Assembly (NCBI GenBank): GCA_964649195.1
Contig: CAZYPK010000023.1
Span: forward strand, 1-47,585
Direction of reading: 5' to 3'
DNA length: 47,585 bases
DNA from: JTS-RE9 sp964649195
GTDB taxonomy: Bacteria; Planctomycetota; Phycisphaerae; Phycisphaerales; Phycisphaeraceae
Shown here piece by piece: positions 23,343 to 31,859 of the stretch. Numbering within the stretch: position 1 is the first letter of the stretch; each line of letters opens with the position of its first letter. The notes below the pieces were generated by a model. That model saw nothing but the letters and a program-made list of their open reading frames with translations. It was not told the DNA's origin and did no database searches. The position numbers and the translations under genes were made by a program.

Positions 23343-24545
23343 TTACTCGATCACCTGAACCACGACGCCCGAACCGACGGTGCGGCCACCTTCACGCACG
23401 GCGAAACGGCTTTCCGTTTCGAGGGCGATGGGCTTGCCCAGTTCGACTTCGACTTCGATGTTGTCGCCGGGCATACACATTTCGGCGCCGCCCAGCAGCT
23501 TCACGCTGCCGGTCACATCGGTGGTGCGGAAGTAGAACTGCGGCTTGTAGCCGTTGAAGAACGGACTGTGGCGGCCGCCTTCTTCCTTGGTCAGCACGTA
23601 AATCTGGGCCTTGAACTTCTTGTGCGGCGTGATGGTGCCGGGCTTGGCGAGCACCTGGCCGCGCTCGACGTTTTCCTTTTCGATGCCGCGAAGGAGGGTG
23701 CCGACGTTTTCGCCGGCTCGGCCTTCATCGAGGGTCTTGTTGAACATTTCGACGCCGGTGACGGTGGTCTTCTGGGTGTCCCGGAGGCCGACGATTTCGA
23801 TGGTGTCGCCGACCTTGACGATGCCGCGTTCGATACGGCCGGTGACGACGGTGCCACGGCCCTTGATCGAGAAGACATCTTCCACGGACATGAGGAAGGG
23901 CTTGTCGATTTCGCGCGGGGGTTCCTTGACCCAGTTATCGATGGCTTCGAGCAGATCGCCGATGCACTTGGCCTTTTCGGGGTCGGCCGGGTTCTGGAGC
24001 GCGGGGAAGGCGGCGCCGCGGACGATCGGGGTGTCATCCTCGAAGCCGTACTTGGCGAGCAGCTCGCGGACTTCCATTTCGACAAGGTCGAGCAGTTCCG
24101 GATCATCGACGAGATCGACCTTGTTGAGGAAGACGACCAGGCGGGGCACGTTGACCTGGCGGGCCAGGAGGACGTGCTCACGGGTCTGAGGCATCGGGCC
24201 GTCGGCGGCGGAGACGACGAGGATGCCCCCGTCCATCTGGGCGGCGCCGGTGATCATGTTCTTGACGAAGTCGGCGTGGCCGGGGCAGTCCACGTGAGCG
24301 TAGTGGCGGTTGGCGGACTCGTACTCGACGTGCGAGGTGGCGATGGTGAGGATCTTCGTCGGGTCGCGGCGGCCATCGGACTCGGACGCCTTGGCGACCT
24401 GATCGTAGGGCTTGAAGATGGCCAGACCTTTGGCGGCCTGCACCGCGGTGAGGGCCGCGGTGAGGGTGGTCTTGCCATGGTCAACGTGGCCGATGGTGCC
24501 GACGTTCACGTGGGGTTTGGTACGCTCGAATACGCCCTTGGCCAT
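23343..24545 (-). CDS. tuf: Elongation factor Tu
   Basis: 400 residues, full length. G1 GHVDHGKT at about 19-26, G3 DCPGH, G4 NKVD, and domains 2 and 3 with VEMFNKTLDEGRAGENVG and FRTTDVTGSVKLL. EF-Tu carries aminoacyl-tRNA to the ribosome as the GTP form. The G5 segment reads VRGAAFPAL where the usual sequence is (I/V)RGSALKAL, so the Ser-Ala-Leu contact to guanine is Ala-Ala-Phe here; the next loop is also longer. Downstream of tRNA-Thr on the same strand, in a standard arrangement. Confidence 0.97.
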   Translation of the reverse strand: MAKGVFERTKPHVNVGTIGHVDHGKTTLTAALTAVQAAKGLAIFKPYDQVAKASESDGRRDPTKILTIATSHVEYESANRHYAHVDCPGHADFVKNMITGAAQMDGGILVVSAADGPMPQTREHVLLARQVNVPRLVVFLNKVDLVDDPELLDLVEMEVRELLAKYGFEDDTPIVRGAAFPALQNPADPEKAKCIGDLLEAIDNWVKEPPREIDKPFLMSVEDVFSIKGRGTVVTGRIERGIVKVGDTIEIVGLRDTQKTTVTGVEMFNKTLDEGRAGENVGTLLRGIEKENVERGQVLAKPGTITPHKKFKAQIYVLTKEEGGRHSPFFNGYKPQFYFRTTDVTGSVKLLGGAEMCMPGDNIEVEVELGKPIALETESRFAVREGGRTVGSGVVVQVIE

Positions 24546-24842
24546 GGAAATAACTCCGTCTATGGGTTGCCTGTTTGAAGACCGGCCTTGACATTGCGGC
24601 CTTGTGGTTGAACCAAAATCGACGACAACGCGCGTTGTCGAAAGTCGTTCACTCGAACACTCCGGGCTTCACGCCGACGGAGTCGATTTCGGGTGGAATC
24701 GGCAAGTGTATCGCAAACGAAAACCGTTCGCAAACGGGAAGGGAACGGAAAACAGGAGACGGAGGACAGAAATCGGGCCTGCGTGCGAACCTTGATTCCT
24801 GTTCCCTGTCCCCTGTCTCCCGCCACCTGGTCCCTGCCCAAG
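24546..24842. repeat. tRNA-Thr to tuf spacer with inverted short-word arrays
   Basis: No gene seen. 24736-24765 (GGAAAACAGGAGACGGAGGA type) and 24794-24825 (TTCCTGT, TCCCTGT, CCCCTGT, CTCCCG) are rough 7-bp arrays in inverted orientation. The leader of tuf holds GTTGTCG...CGACAAC near 24621-24641 as another small inverted repeat. Confidence 0.65.
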
Positions 24843-24915
24843 AGCCGCCCACGGGACTTGAACCCGCGACCTCGTCCTTACCAAGGACGTGCTCTACCAA
24901 CTGAGCTAGAGCGGC
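24843..24915 (-). tRNA. tRNA-Thr (GGT)
   Basis: 73 nt. Acceptor GCCGCTC pairs with GGGCGGC (one G-T wobble), discriminator T; D arm TAGCTCAGTTGGTAGAGCA; anticodon loop TTGGTAA gives GGT; T arm CGGGTTCAAGTCCCG. Lies upstream of tuf. Confidence 0.95.
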
Positions 24916-25153
24916 AAACACGCCGGAGATACCCCACGGCATATCCCGGAGGTACCCCGGATATACCCGAAACCCAAATACATAATCGCCCGAAACCGGG
25001 AGAAACAGAGTAGATGGAGAAATGAAAGAAGTCAAACGGAAAGCATGAAGGCCAAAGGCGGGGTAACACCGCCTCAACGCTCGCAATCCCCATCGCAACG
25101 CGGTATCCTTCCCCGCTTTCCCGCATACATCGCGCCCATTTTTGGAGCCTTCC

Positions 25154-26383
25154 ATGCCCTCTTCCGACCCCAAAAAAATCGTTCTCGCCTACTCCGGCGG
25201 ACTCGACACCTCCGTCATCCTCCCCTGGCTCAAGGGCCGTTATCCCGGCGTCAAGCTCGTCGCCTTCGCCGCCGAACTGGGGCAGGGCAGCGAACTCAAA
25301 GGCATCGAAAAGAAAGCGAAACTCAGCGGCGCCGATGAAGTCGTCGTCATGGACCTGCGCAAGGAGTTTGCGGAAAAATACTGCTTCCCCATGCTCCGCG
25401 CTCATGCGACCTACGAAGGCGATTACCTGCTGGGCACCTCCATCGCCCGGCCGCTGATCGCGCAGAAACAGGTCGAAGTCGCCCACAAGACCGGCGCCGA
25501 TGCCGTGGGCCACGGCGCCACCGGCAAGGGCAACGATCAGGTGCGCTTCGAGCTTACCGCCATGGCGCTGGATCCAACACTGAAAATCATCTCGCCCTGG
25601 AAGGACCCCAAGTTTCTCGCCGATGGCCTGACCGATCGCGAGACCGCCATCGACTACGCCGCCAAACATGGCATCCCCATCGCCCAGACCAAAAAGAAAA
25701 TCTACTCGCAGGATCGCAACCTCTGGCACATCTCCCACGAAGGCGCGGAGATCGAACACCCCGATCAGGAACCCAAGGAATCGGTTTACACCATCAGCGT
25801 GCCCGTCTCCAAAGCTCCCGGCAAGGCGGAATATGTCGAAGTCGAATTCCTCAAGGGCAATCCCATCGCCATCAACGGCAAGAAATACGCAGCCCATGAA
25901 CTCATCCAGAAACTCAACGACATCGGCGGCAGACACGCCGTCGGACAGGTCACGCTCGTCGAAAACCGTCTCGTCGGCATGAAGAGCCGGGGCGTCTATG
26001 AAACCCCCGGCGGCACCATCCTCTACGAAGCCCACAAGGCCCTCGAACAACTCTGCCTCGAACGCGATCTCTATCACTACAAACAGCAGATGGCCCTGCG
26101 CTACGGCGAACTCGTTTACTACGGCCAGTGGTTCCACCCGCTGCGCGAATCGATGCAGGCCTTCATCGACGACGCCAACCAGGTCGTCACCGGCAAGGTG
26201 AAAGTGAAACTGCTCAAGGGCCGTGTGCAGGCGACCGGCGCGACCTCGCCCAAGAGCCTGTACGACACGAAACTTGCCGGCTTCGCCATGAGCGGCTACG
26301 ACGTGACCGCGGCACGCGGCTTCATCGACCTCTTCGGCCTGCCCATGAAGGTGCGCGGGATGAGGCAGAAGCCGAGGCTTTGA
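25154..26383 (+). CDS. argG: Argininosuccinate synthase
   Basis: 409 residues. ATG at 25154 follows GGAG by six bases; a TTG at 25142 in frame precedes that site. KKIVLAYSGGLDTSVILPWL at 7-26 is the ATP-pyrophosphatase P-loop. GDYLLGTSIARPLIA, GADAVGHGATGKGNDQVRFE and YSQDRNLWHISHEGAEIE are family signatures for citrulline, aspartate and ATP binding. The enzyme joins citrulline and aspartate in arginine synthesis. No other arg gene is adjacent. The 3' side is a repeat element rather than a clear terminator. Confidence 0.97.
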   Translation: MPSSDPKKIVLAYSGGLDTSVILPWLKGRYPGVKLVAFAAELGQGSELKGIEKKAKLSGADEVVVMDLRKEFAEKYCFPMLRAHATYEGDYLLGTSIARPLIAQKQVEVAHKTGADAVGHGATGKGNDQVRFELTAMALDPTLKIISPWKDPKFLADGLTDRETAIDYAAKHGIPIAQTKKKIYSQDRNLWHISHEGAEIEHPDQEPKESVYTISVPVSKAPGKAEYVEVEFLKGNPIAINGKKYAAHELIQKLNDIGGRHAVGQVTLVENRLVGMKSRGVYETPGGTILYEAHKALEQLCLERDLYHYKQQMALRYGELVYYGQWFHPLRESMQAFIDDANQVVTGKVKVKLLKGRVQATGATSPKSLYDTKLAGFAMSGYDVTAARGFIDLFGLPMKVRGMRQKPRL

Positions 26384-26423
26384 ATCCGCTGTTGATTGGA
26401 CGCGCTTTGGCCCGCGCCCTTCC

Positions 26424-26622
26424 GGGAGCCTGAGAACTTTTCGGGTGGCTGGGACCGCTTCGGGTGGCTGGGGCTGAGTCCGCGAAGCCCCGGCCCAGAT
26501 GCACGAAGCAAGGTGGCGCAACTGAAAACTGAAAACCGAAGGCTGAATGCTGAAGGTCGCCTTGCCGGGGCTTGCGCAAAGCCTTCAGCCCCAGCCACCC
26601 GGAATAAGTTTTCAGGCTCCGG
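26424..26622. repeat. Dispersed composite hairpin element, intergenic copy
   Basis: Same element as 12831-12951 with the GGAGCCTGAGAACTTT ends and GGGTGGCTGGGGCTGAG arms. Its centre holds a 7-bp array (AACTGAA, AACCGAA, GGCTGAA, TGCTGAA) at 26521-26562. Confidence 0.88.
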
Positions 26623-26670
26623 GCGCCGGGGGGCCGGGGGCCGGGCGGAGCTTAGGCGAAACTCAGATTG

Positions 26671-26700
26671 GAAAAAACGGCCCGGCGGTTGCCGGGCCGT
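26671..26700 (-). terminator. Terminator after tig
   Basis: Ten-bp perfect stem ACGGCCCGGC / GCCGGGCCGT (26677-26686 with 26691-26700), followed on the minus strand by six T. Confidence 0.92.
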
Positions 26701-26729
26701 CGTTGCGGTTTCTTTCAGGATCAGCCCGT

Positions 26730-28274
26730 TTACTCGGCCGGTTTCGATTTCTTGCCCACCTTCTTCTGGCCCTTGAGTTCCTCTTCCGTCATCTCCACTT
26801 CCTTCTTGGCGCCCTTTTCGATGATGGCGTCGAGGGTCTTCTGGTCGCGGACGGAGAAGTAGAACTGGTCGTACTGGCCGTTGCGCATCATCTCCTGGCG
26901 CAGCTTCTCGGGGCGGCGGCCCTGCTGGATCGCCATGTAGGCGATGCGGCCGTTGATCTCGCGTTCATCCACATCGATGTTCAACTGCTGCGACGCCTTG
27001 TCGAGAATGAAGAACAGCTTGAGCTGGCGGCGGGCCTCCTCCTCGCTCTTGGTGCGAAGCTCGGCGACGCGCTGCTCGATCTCCGCCTCCGGCATGCCCT
27101 GGTAGGCCAGGTCCATCGCCATGCGCTGGAGGATGCGCCCGGTCTGGCGGCTGCTCAGGCCCGCAGGCAGCTCGAAATCGATCTTTTCCAGCAGGAAATC
27201 GGTGACCTGGGTGTGCATCGCCTCGCGCTGCTTCTGATCGCGCTGGCCTTCGAGGTTTTTCTTGAGCTGCTCGGTGAGCGCGTCCTGCGATTCGAGGCCG
27301 GACTGTTCGAGGATCGAAGCGACCTCGGCCGGTTCGGGGCGGTGGATGGTGCGCAGGCGGAAGTGGATGGTGATCGGCTTGTCCTTGATGCGGTCGTTCT
27401 CATGGCCGGCGGGGCCGGTGAGGTTGATCACGATGTGCTCGTTCATCTTTTTGTCGAGCATCTTTTTGCCCAGGTCTTCAATGAGGATGCCGGCGATGTG
27501 GCCTTTGAATTCCTTGTCCTCGCCGTTGACCAGCACGTAGGTCTGCGGCAGGTGGGCGATGGTCGGGTCCTCCTCGCCCTCGGCGGGCTTGAAGTCCGGG
27601 GCGGGTTCGGCGGCATCGGCGCCGGCCATGATGCGGGCCTCGCCTTCGACGTAATCCTTCTCCTGCACGGCGCCGTCGCCGACGGTGTTGAGCTTGCCGT
27701 AGCGTTCGCGCAGGCGGTCGAGTTCCTCGGCCACCATCTTGTCGGTGATCTCCATCGTGGGCTTTTCGACCTCGATGCCTTCGAGCGAGGGCAGTTCGAA
27801 GGAAGGCACGACCTCCACTTCAACGGTGTAGGTCATGGCGCCGCTGTCGGGCACCTCGATTTTGTCGGCATCCTTCACATCAGGCTGGCCGACGACTTCG
27901 AGTTTGCTTTCCTCGACAGCCTGCTCGTAGGTTTCGCTGATGAGCTGCGACTTGACTTCATCCTTGACGGCGGAGCCGAAGCGTTTTTCGATCAGCCGCT
28001 TGGGGGCCCGGCCTTTGCGGAAGCCGGGGATGGCGGCGTCGTCCTGAAGCTTGGTGAAGTTGTCGCCGATGGCGGCGGCGATGCGCTCGGCGGGGACTTC
28101 GATGGTCAGGCTCTTGCGGGCCGGGCCTGCATCGGCGACGGTGACGCTCAGCGGCTTGCGCTGGGCGGCATCGGCGGCATCGGCGACGGCGGCGCCGGCT
28201 CCGTGATCATGGTCATGGTCGTGATCGTGGGAGTGTGAATGGTCGTGGTCGTGGGAATGATCGTGGTCTGACAT
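26730..28274 (-). CDS. tig: Trigger factor with His-rich N-terminal extension
   Basis: 514 residues from ATG 28274, against about 430 in Escherichia coli. After an unusual 25-residue stretch of alternating His and Asp (residues 3-25) and an Ala-rich linker, the ribosome-binding domain runs about 42-180 with the signature IPGFRKGRAPKRLIEKRFG. The middle FKBP-like domain (about 200-310) carries an acidic insertion (AEPAPDFKPAEGEEDP). The C-terminal chaperone arms are helical, with FFILDKASQQLNIDVDEREI near 430. It binds nascent chains at the ribosome exit. The His-rich segment could chelate nickel, zinc or copper; no such tail is usual at this end of trigger factor. No clpP or clpX follows, as is common elsewhere. 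Confidence 0.94.
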   Translation of the reverse strand: MSDHDHSHDHDHSHSHDHDHDHDHGAGAAVADAADAAQRKPLSVTVADAGPARKSLTIEVPAERIAAAIGDNFTKLQDDAAIPGFRKGRAPKRLIEKRFGSAVKDEVKSQLISETYEQAVEESKLEVVGQPDVKDADKIEVPDSGAMTYTVEVEVVPSFELPSLEGIEVEKPTMEITDKMVAEELDRLRERYGKLNTVGDGAVQEKDYVEGEARIMAGADAAEPAPDFKPAEGEEDPTIAHLPQTYVLVNGEDKEFKGHIAGILIEDLGKKMLDKKMNEHIVINLTGPAGHENDRIKDKPITIHFRLRTIHRPEPAEVASILEQSGLESQDALTEQLKKNLEGQRDQKQREAMHTQVTDFLLEKIDFELPAGLSSRQTGRILQRMAMDLAYQGMPEAEIEQRVAELRTKSEEEARRQLKLFFILDKASQQLNIDVDEREINGRIAYMAIQQGRRPEKLRQEMMRNGQYDQFYFSVRDQKTLDAIIEKGAKKEVEMTEEELKGQKKVGKKSKPAE

Positions 28275-28792
28275 GGCAGAGTTCCGTGGGAAGGGAGTGA
28301 GATGGATGCGTGGAAAAGAGTGAAACGGGCAACGGAAGGGGATGGGTGTTTGCTTCCGTATGAAGAGAGTCGGCGAGGAAAGGCGTGATGACTTTCGATG
28401 CCGATGCCCGTTGCTTCCGCCGACCTGCGCCAGGCGCCACCCACGCGGCGACGCCGGTACCTCGAACGGAATTGGATCATTATCGGTGAATCGGCGGGGG
28501 AGGTCAAATGAGTCATGCACGAGCCCTCGGAGCAGCCCGAAGGCGTGCGAGGCGGGGCGGTGGATGAACGGCCTCTTTTCTGCGTCCCATTCCGTCCTGC
28601 GTTCCACGATTTTCGAGAGCTTTCATCCACCGCGCGATTTTTCCTTCACCAGGCCGTTCACGTCCGCGACTCGTTGAGTCGCGGCTCTTTCCTATCGAAC
28701 GTGACGCAAGCCGGGGCTGCGGTTAACATGCCCGGCTGTTTTGGCGAGTGTCATTCATCCGTCCATTTTCCACTGCTCAAGGATCAAGCCCC
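28275..28792. repeat. Divergent spacer with solo end palindrome
   Basis: 518 bp between tig and the MFS transporter gene. 28664-28687 is a single copy of the CCGCGACTCGTTGAGTCGCGG palindrome that bounds the elements at 201-372 and 42984-43292, followed by CTTTCC. The rest shows no gene I can support; promoters for both flanking genes should lie here. Confidence 0.6.
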
Positions 28793-30535
28793 ATGAGTGA
28801 ATCCAATCCCGCCCCGAGCCTGACCGGATCGACCGCACCGCCGATGGGTGTGAAGCTGGGATCGCAGTTGTCGATCATGATGTTTCTGCAATACGCGATC
28901 TGGGGGGCGTGGCTGCCGATTCTGTTTCCTTATCTGATGGGTTACCGGGGCATGCCGCTGCTTGAAGTGGCGATTGTCTTCATGGTCGGTGCGGTTGGCG
29001 CGATCATTGCCCCTTTCATCGCCGGCCAGATCGCCGACCGCTACTTCAACACCGAAAAGTTTCTGGGCCTGAGCCACATCATTGGCGGTGTTCTCGTCTG
29101 GCAACTTGGCTGGGTGGAAGGGTTTGTACCGCTGGCGGTGTTCTCCCTGCTGTATTCGATCATTTACTCTCCGACGCTTTCGCTGACCAATTCGCTGGCG
29201 TTTCATCACCTGCCCGATCGCGACCGCGACTTCGGACGGGTCCGCATGTGGGGCACCATCGGCTGGATCGTCGTCGGCATCGGCGTGGGCCAGTGGCTTC
29301 TCGCCAAACACACGATCGATGATGAAGAAGCCGCTCGCGGTGTGGTGGCCACGCAGTTTGCGGATGCAACTCGGCGCTCGGAACTGCTCGGTGACACCAG
29401 TGTCACACTCAAGGATGGCAAGGCGCTCGTCGGCCCGACGGTGCGAAGCTCCGACAAGGAGATCGTGCTGACCATCACCGAGACGAACGACAAAGGTGAA
29501 AAAGAGAAAAAGGAAACCGCCATCGCCCGTGCCGATGTCGAATGGTCCGGCACGCTGTATGAAACACTCGCGAAGACGGAAAAGAAGGATGGCAAGGAAA
29601 TGATCGATGCGGCCAGTTCCGCGAAGATTCTTGCGGCGCTGACGGCCATCGACAAGGATGGTGAATCGGCGCTCAAGGCCACGGCCGAAGCCGCCGGCAA
29701 GGAAGGGTGGTTCAATCGTGCGACGCTTTCCGTGCCGGTCGTTTTCAATCAGCAGAAAGGCATGTCCGATGCCTTTAAGATCAGCGCGGTTCTGGGCGTG
29801 ATCATGGGTGTTTTCTGTTTTGCGCTTCCCAAGACGCCCCCCAAGCCCGGCACCCAAAAGAGCGCATCGGCGGAGGCGATCGGCGAAATCAAAAAGCAGC
29901 CGCTGCTCACACTCTTCCTTCTGGCGATTCCCATCAGTTGCATCCACCAGTTCTACTTTGTCCATGCGGCCAGTTTTGCGGGCATTCATCAGGCCAAGGC
30001 GGAAGGATTCGTCAATTTCGTCAACAGCATATTCGGCGTCGGCGGAGGCGGGCTGATGACCATCGGCCAGATGTCCGAGTTCTTCGTTCTTGCCCTCATA
30101 CCGCTCTTCGCCAAGCGATGCTCGCGAAAGACACTGCTGGCTGTGGGCATCATCGCCTACGCGCTGCGCATGTTCCTTTTCACCTACATCGACACCATCC
30201 CGCTGCCTTCGATTGTCACCGTCATGCTTGGCATCGCATTGCACGGCGTCTGCTTCGGCTGCTTCATCTTCGTGGCCTTCATGATTGTCGATGAAGAGAC
30301 CACCGGCGATGTCCGCGCCAGCGCCCAGTCGCTCTTCAACCTGGTCATCGTCGGCATCGGCATCATCGTCGGCAGCCTCATCGCCATCTACATTGTGGGC
30401 GAGTGGGCTTCGACTCCTGATGGGATGAACTACACGAAGCTCTTCTCCGTGCCGATGTGGGCGTCGCTGGCCTGCCTTGCGATCCTGCTTGCCTTCTACC
30501 CCGGCGGCAAACGGCAGCCCAAACACCCGGACTGA
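28793..30535 (+). CDS. MFS transporter, nucleoside:H+ symporter (NupG-like) type
   Basis: 580 residues, ATG at 28793 with AAGGA nine bases upstream. Twelve membrane helices are expected: helices 1-6 in about 25-185 (MMFLQYAIWGAWLPILFPYL, AIIAPFIAGQIADRYFNTEK, FGRVRMWGTIGWIVVGIGVG) and 7-12 in about 330-570. The W-G-W-P and GQIADRY(F) motifs and the LFxRVRxWGTIGW block resemble the nucleoside transporter family. Between the two halves lies an unusually long hydrophilic segment (about 190-325) rich in Lys, Glu and Asp. Substrate unproven. A strong terminator follows. Confidence 0.82.
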   Translation: MSESNPAPSLTGSTAPPMGVKLGSQLSIMMFLQYAIWGAWLPILFPYLMGYRGMPLLEVAIVFMVGAVGAIIAPFIAGQIADRYFNTEKFLGLSHIIGGVLVWQLGWVEGFVPLAVFSLLYSIIYSPTLSLTNSLAFHHLPDRDRDFGRVRMWGTIGWIVVGIGVGQWLLAKHTIDDEEAARGVVATQFADATRRSELLGDTSVTLKDGKALVGPTVRSSDKEIVLTITETNDKGEKEKKETAIARADVEWSGTLYETLAKTEKKDGKEMIDAASSAKILAALTAIDKDGESALKATAEAAGKEGWFNRATLSVPVVFNQQKGMSDAFKISAVLGVIMGVFCFALPKTPPKPGTQKSASAEAIGEIKKQPLLTLFLLAIPISCIHQFYFVHAASFAGIHQAKAEGFVNFVNSIFGVGGGGLMTIGQMSEFFVLALIPLFAKRCSRKTLLAVGIIAYALRMFLFTYIDTIPLPSIVTVMLGIALHGVCFGCFIFVAFMIVDEETTGDVRASAQSLFNLVIVGIGIIVGSLIAIYIVGEWASTPDGMNYTKLFSVPMWASLACLAILLAFYPGGKRQPKHPD

Positions 30536-30557
30536 GCAAACCATCATCGTTCAACAG

Positions 30558-30585
30558 CACCACCTTTCGGGGTGGTGTTTTTTTT
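30558..30585 (+). terminator. Terminator after the MFS gene
   Basis: CACCACC (30558-30564) pairs with GGTGGTG (30571-30577), followed by eight T. Confidence 0.93.
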
Positions 30586-30689
30586 GTCCGCATCCTGCGT
30601 TGGCCATTCGGTTATTTGCCATTTCATCTGCTCTCGCGTTTACTGTGATGGCGTGATGTGTGTCGCCTGATCCGTGATGAGCACCAAAC

Positions 30690-31859
30690 ATGAGCACCCA
30701 ACGACCGACGCTGGTGACGAAGATTTACACCCTGGCCGACGGTCGCACGCTGAGCATGGCGGACCTGCTGGAGTATTTCACCAAGCAGGGGGCGATGCGG
30801 GTTTCCGATTTGCATCTGAAGGTGAACTGTCAGCCGACGTTTCGCATCGACGGTCGGCTGACGAAGCTGAAGGGGCCGCCGCTGGATGACGTGACGATGG
30901 GGAAGGTTGTGCAGGTGTTGCTTTCGGATTTCGATCTGACGACGCTGCATGAGACGCGCTCGGTGGACAGCTCGCTTCTGACCGAGGTGAAGCAGTATCG
31001 CCTCAACTGCTTTCACGACAACGACGGCCTGGCGGTGGCGCTGCGGGCGCTCGAATCGCAGCCGCCGGCGGTGGAATCGATCGGCTTTCCCAACGGGGTC
31101 TTTCAGGACATTCTCCGCAAGCAGCAGGGGCTGGTGCTGGTGACGGGGATCACCGGCGCGGGCAAGAGCACGACCATCTCGGCGATCATCGATCGCATCA
31201 TCGAGACCCGGCCCTGCCGGATCATCACGTTGGAGGACCCCATCGAGTATCGCCTCAAGACGCGCACCGGCATGGTGTCGCAGCGCGAGGTGGGCCGGGA
31301 TGTGCCCACCTTCGAGCAGGGGCTTCGGGATGCGCTGCGGGAGGATCCGGACATCATCTTCGTCGGCGAGATGCGCGACCGCGAATCGGCCGCGTGGACG
31401 CTCACCGCGGCGGAGACCGGGCACCTGGTTTTCTCGACGCTGCACACGCGCGATTGCCGGGGTTCGATCACGCGACTGCTGGACATGTTCCCCTCCGACC
31501 GGCGCGATGAGGTGGCCAGCCAGCTTTCGCTGGGTCTGAGTCACATCCTTTGCCAGAAGCTGCTGCCGCGCGCCGATGGCAAGGGGCGTGTGGTGGCGAT
31601 GGAGATTTTGAACAACACCTATGCCGTGTCGAACCTGATCCGCATGGGCAAGTTCGAGCAGCTTTATTCGGTGATGCAGACGCGCACGCGGGACATCACC
31701 GAGGAGCGGATGCAGACGATGGAGCGCTCGCTGGCCAGGCTGGTGCAGAGCGGGGAGATCGCCGAGGGCGAGGCGGAGAAGTGGGCCAACGACTGGACCT
31801 CGTTCAACCACGAGATGGAGCACGTACACGGCGCCGAGGAATATGACGAGGACCCGTGA
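30690..31859 (+). CDS. PilT-like twitching motility ATPase
   Basis: 389 residues. The N-terminal PAS-like domain has the SDLHLKVNCQPTFRIDG block. Walker A is GITGAGKSTT at about 155-164, the Asp box RIITLEDPIEY near 190, Walker B-like DIIFVGEMRDRES near 228, and the His box GHLVFSTLHTRDC near 257. These are the four hallmark boxes of PilT/PilB secretion ATPases; the short N-terminal part makes it PilT rather than PilB. The ATPase retracts type IV pili. Its stop overlaps the ATG of the next gene by one base, so the two are likely co-translated. No pilin genes are near. Confidence 0.92.
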   Translation: MSTQRPTLVTKIYTLADGRTLSMADLLEYFTKQGAMRVSDLHLKVNCQPTFRIDGRLTKLKGPPLDDVTMGKVVQVLLSDFDLTTLHETRSVDSSLLTEVKQYRLNCFHDNDGLAVALRALESQPPAVESIGFPNGVFQDILRKQQGLVLVTGITGAGKSTTISAIIDRIIETRPCRIITLEDPIEYRLKTRTGMVSQREVGRDVPTFEQGLRDALREDPDIIFVGEMRDRESAAWTLTAAETGHLVFSTLHTRDCRGSITRLLDMFPSDRRDEVASQLSLGLSHILCQKLLPRADGKGRVVAMEILNNTYAVSNLIRMGKFEQLYSVMQTRTRDITEERMQTMERSLARLVQSGEIAEGEAEKWANDWTSFNHEMEHVHGAEEYDEDP

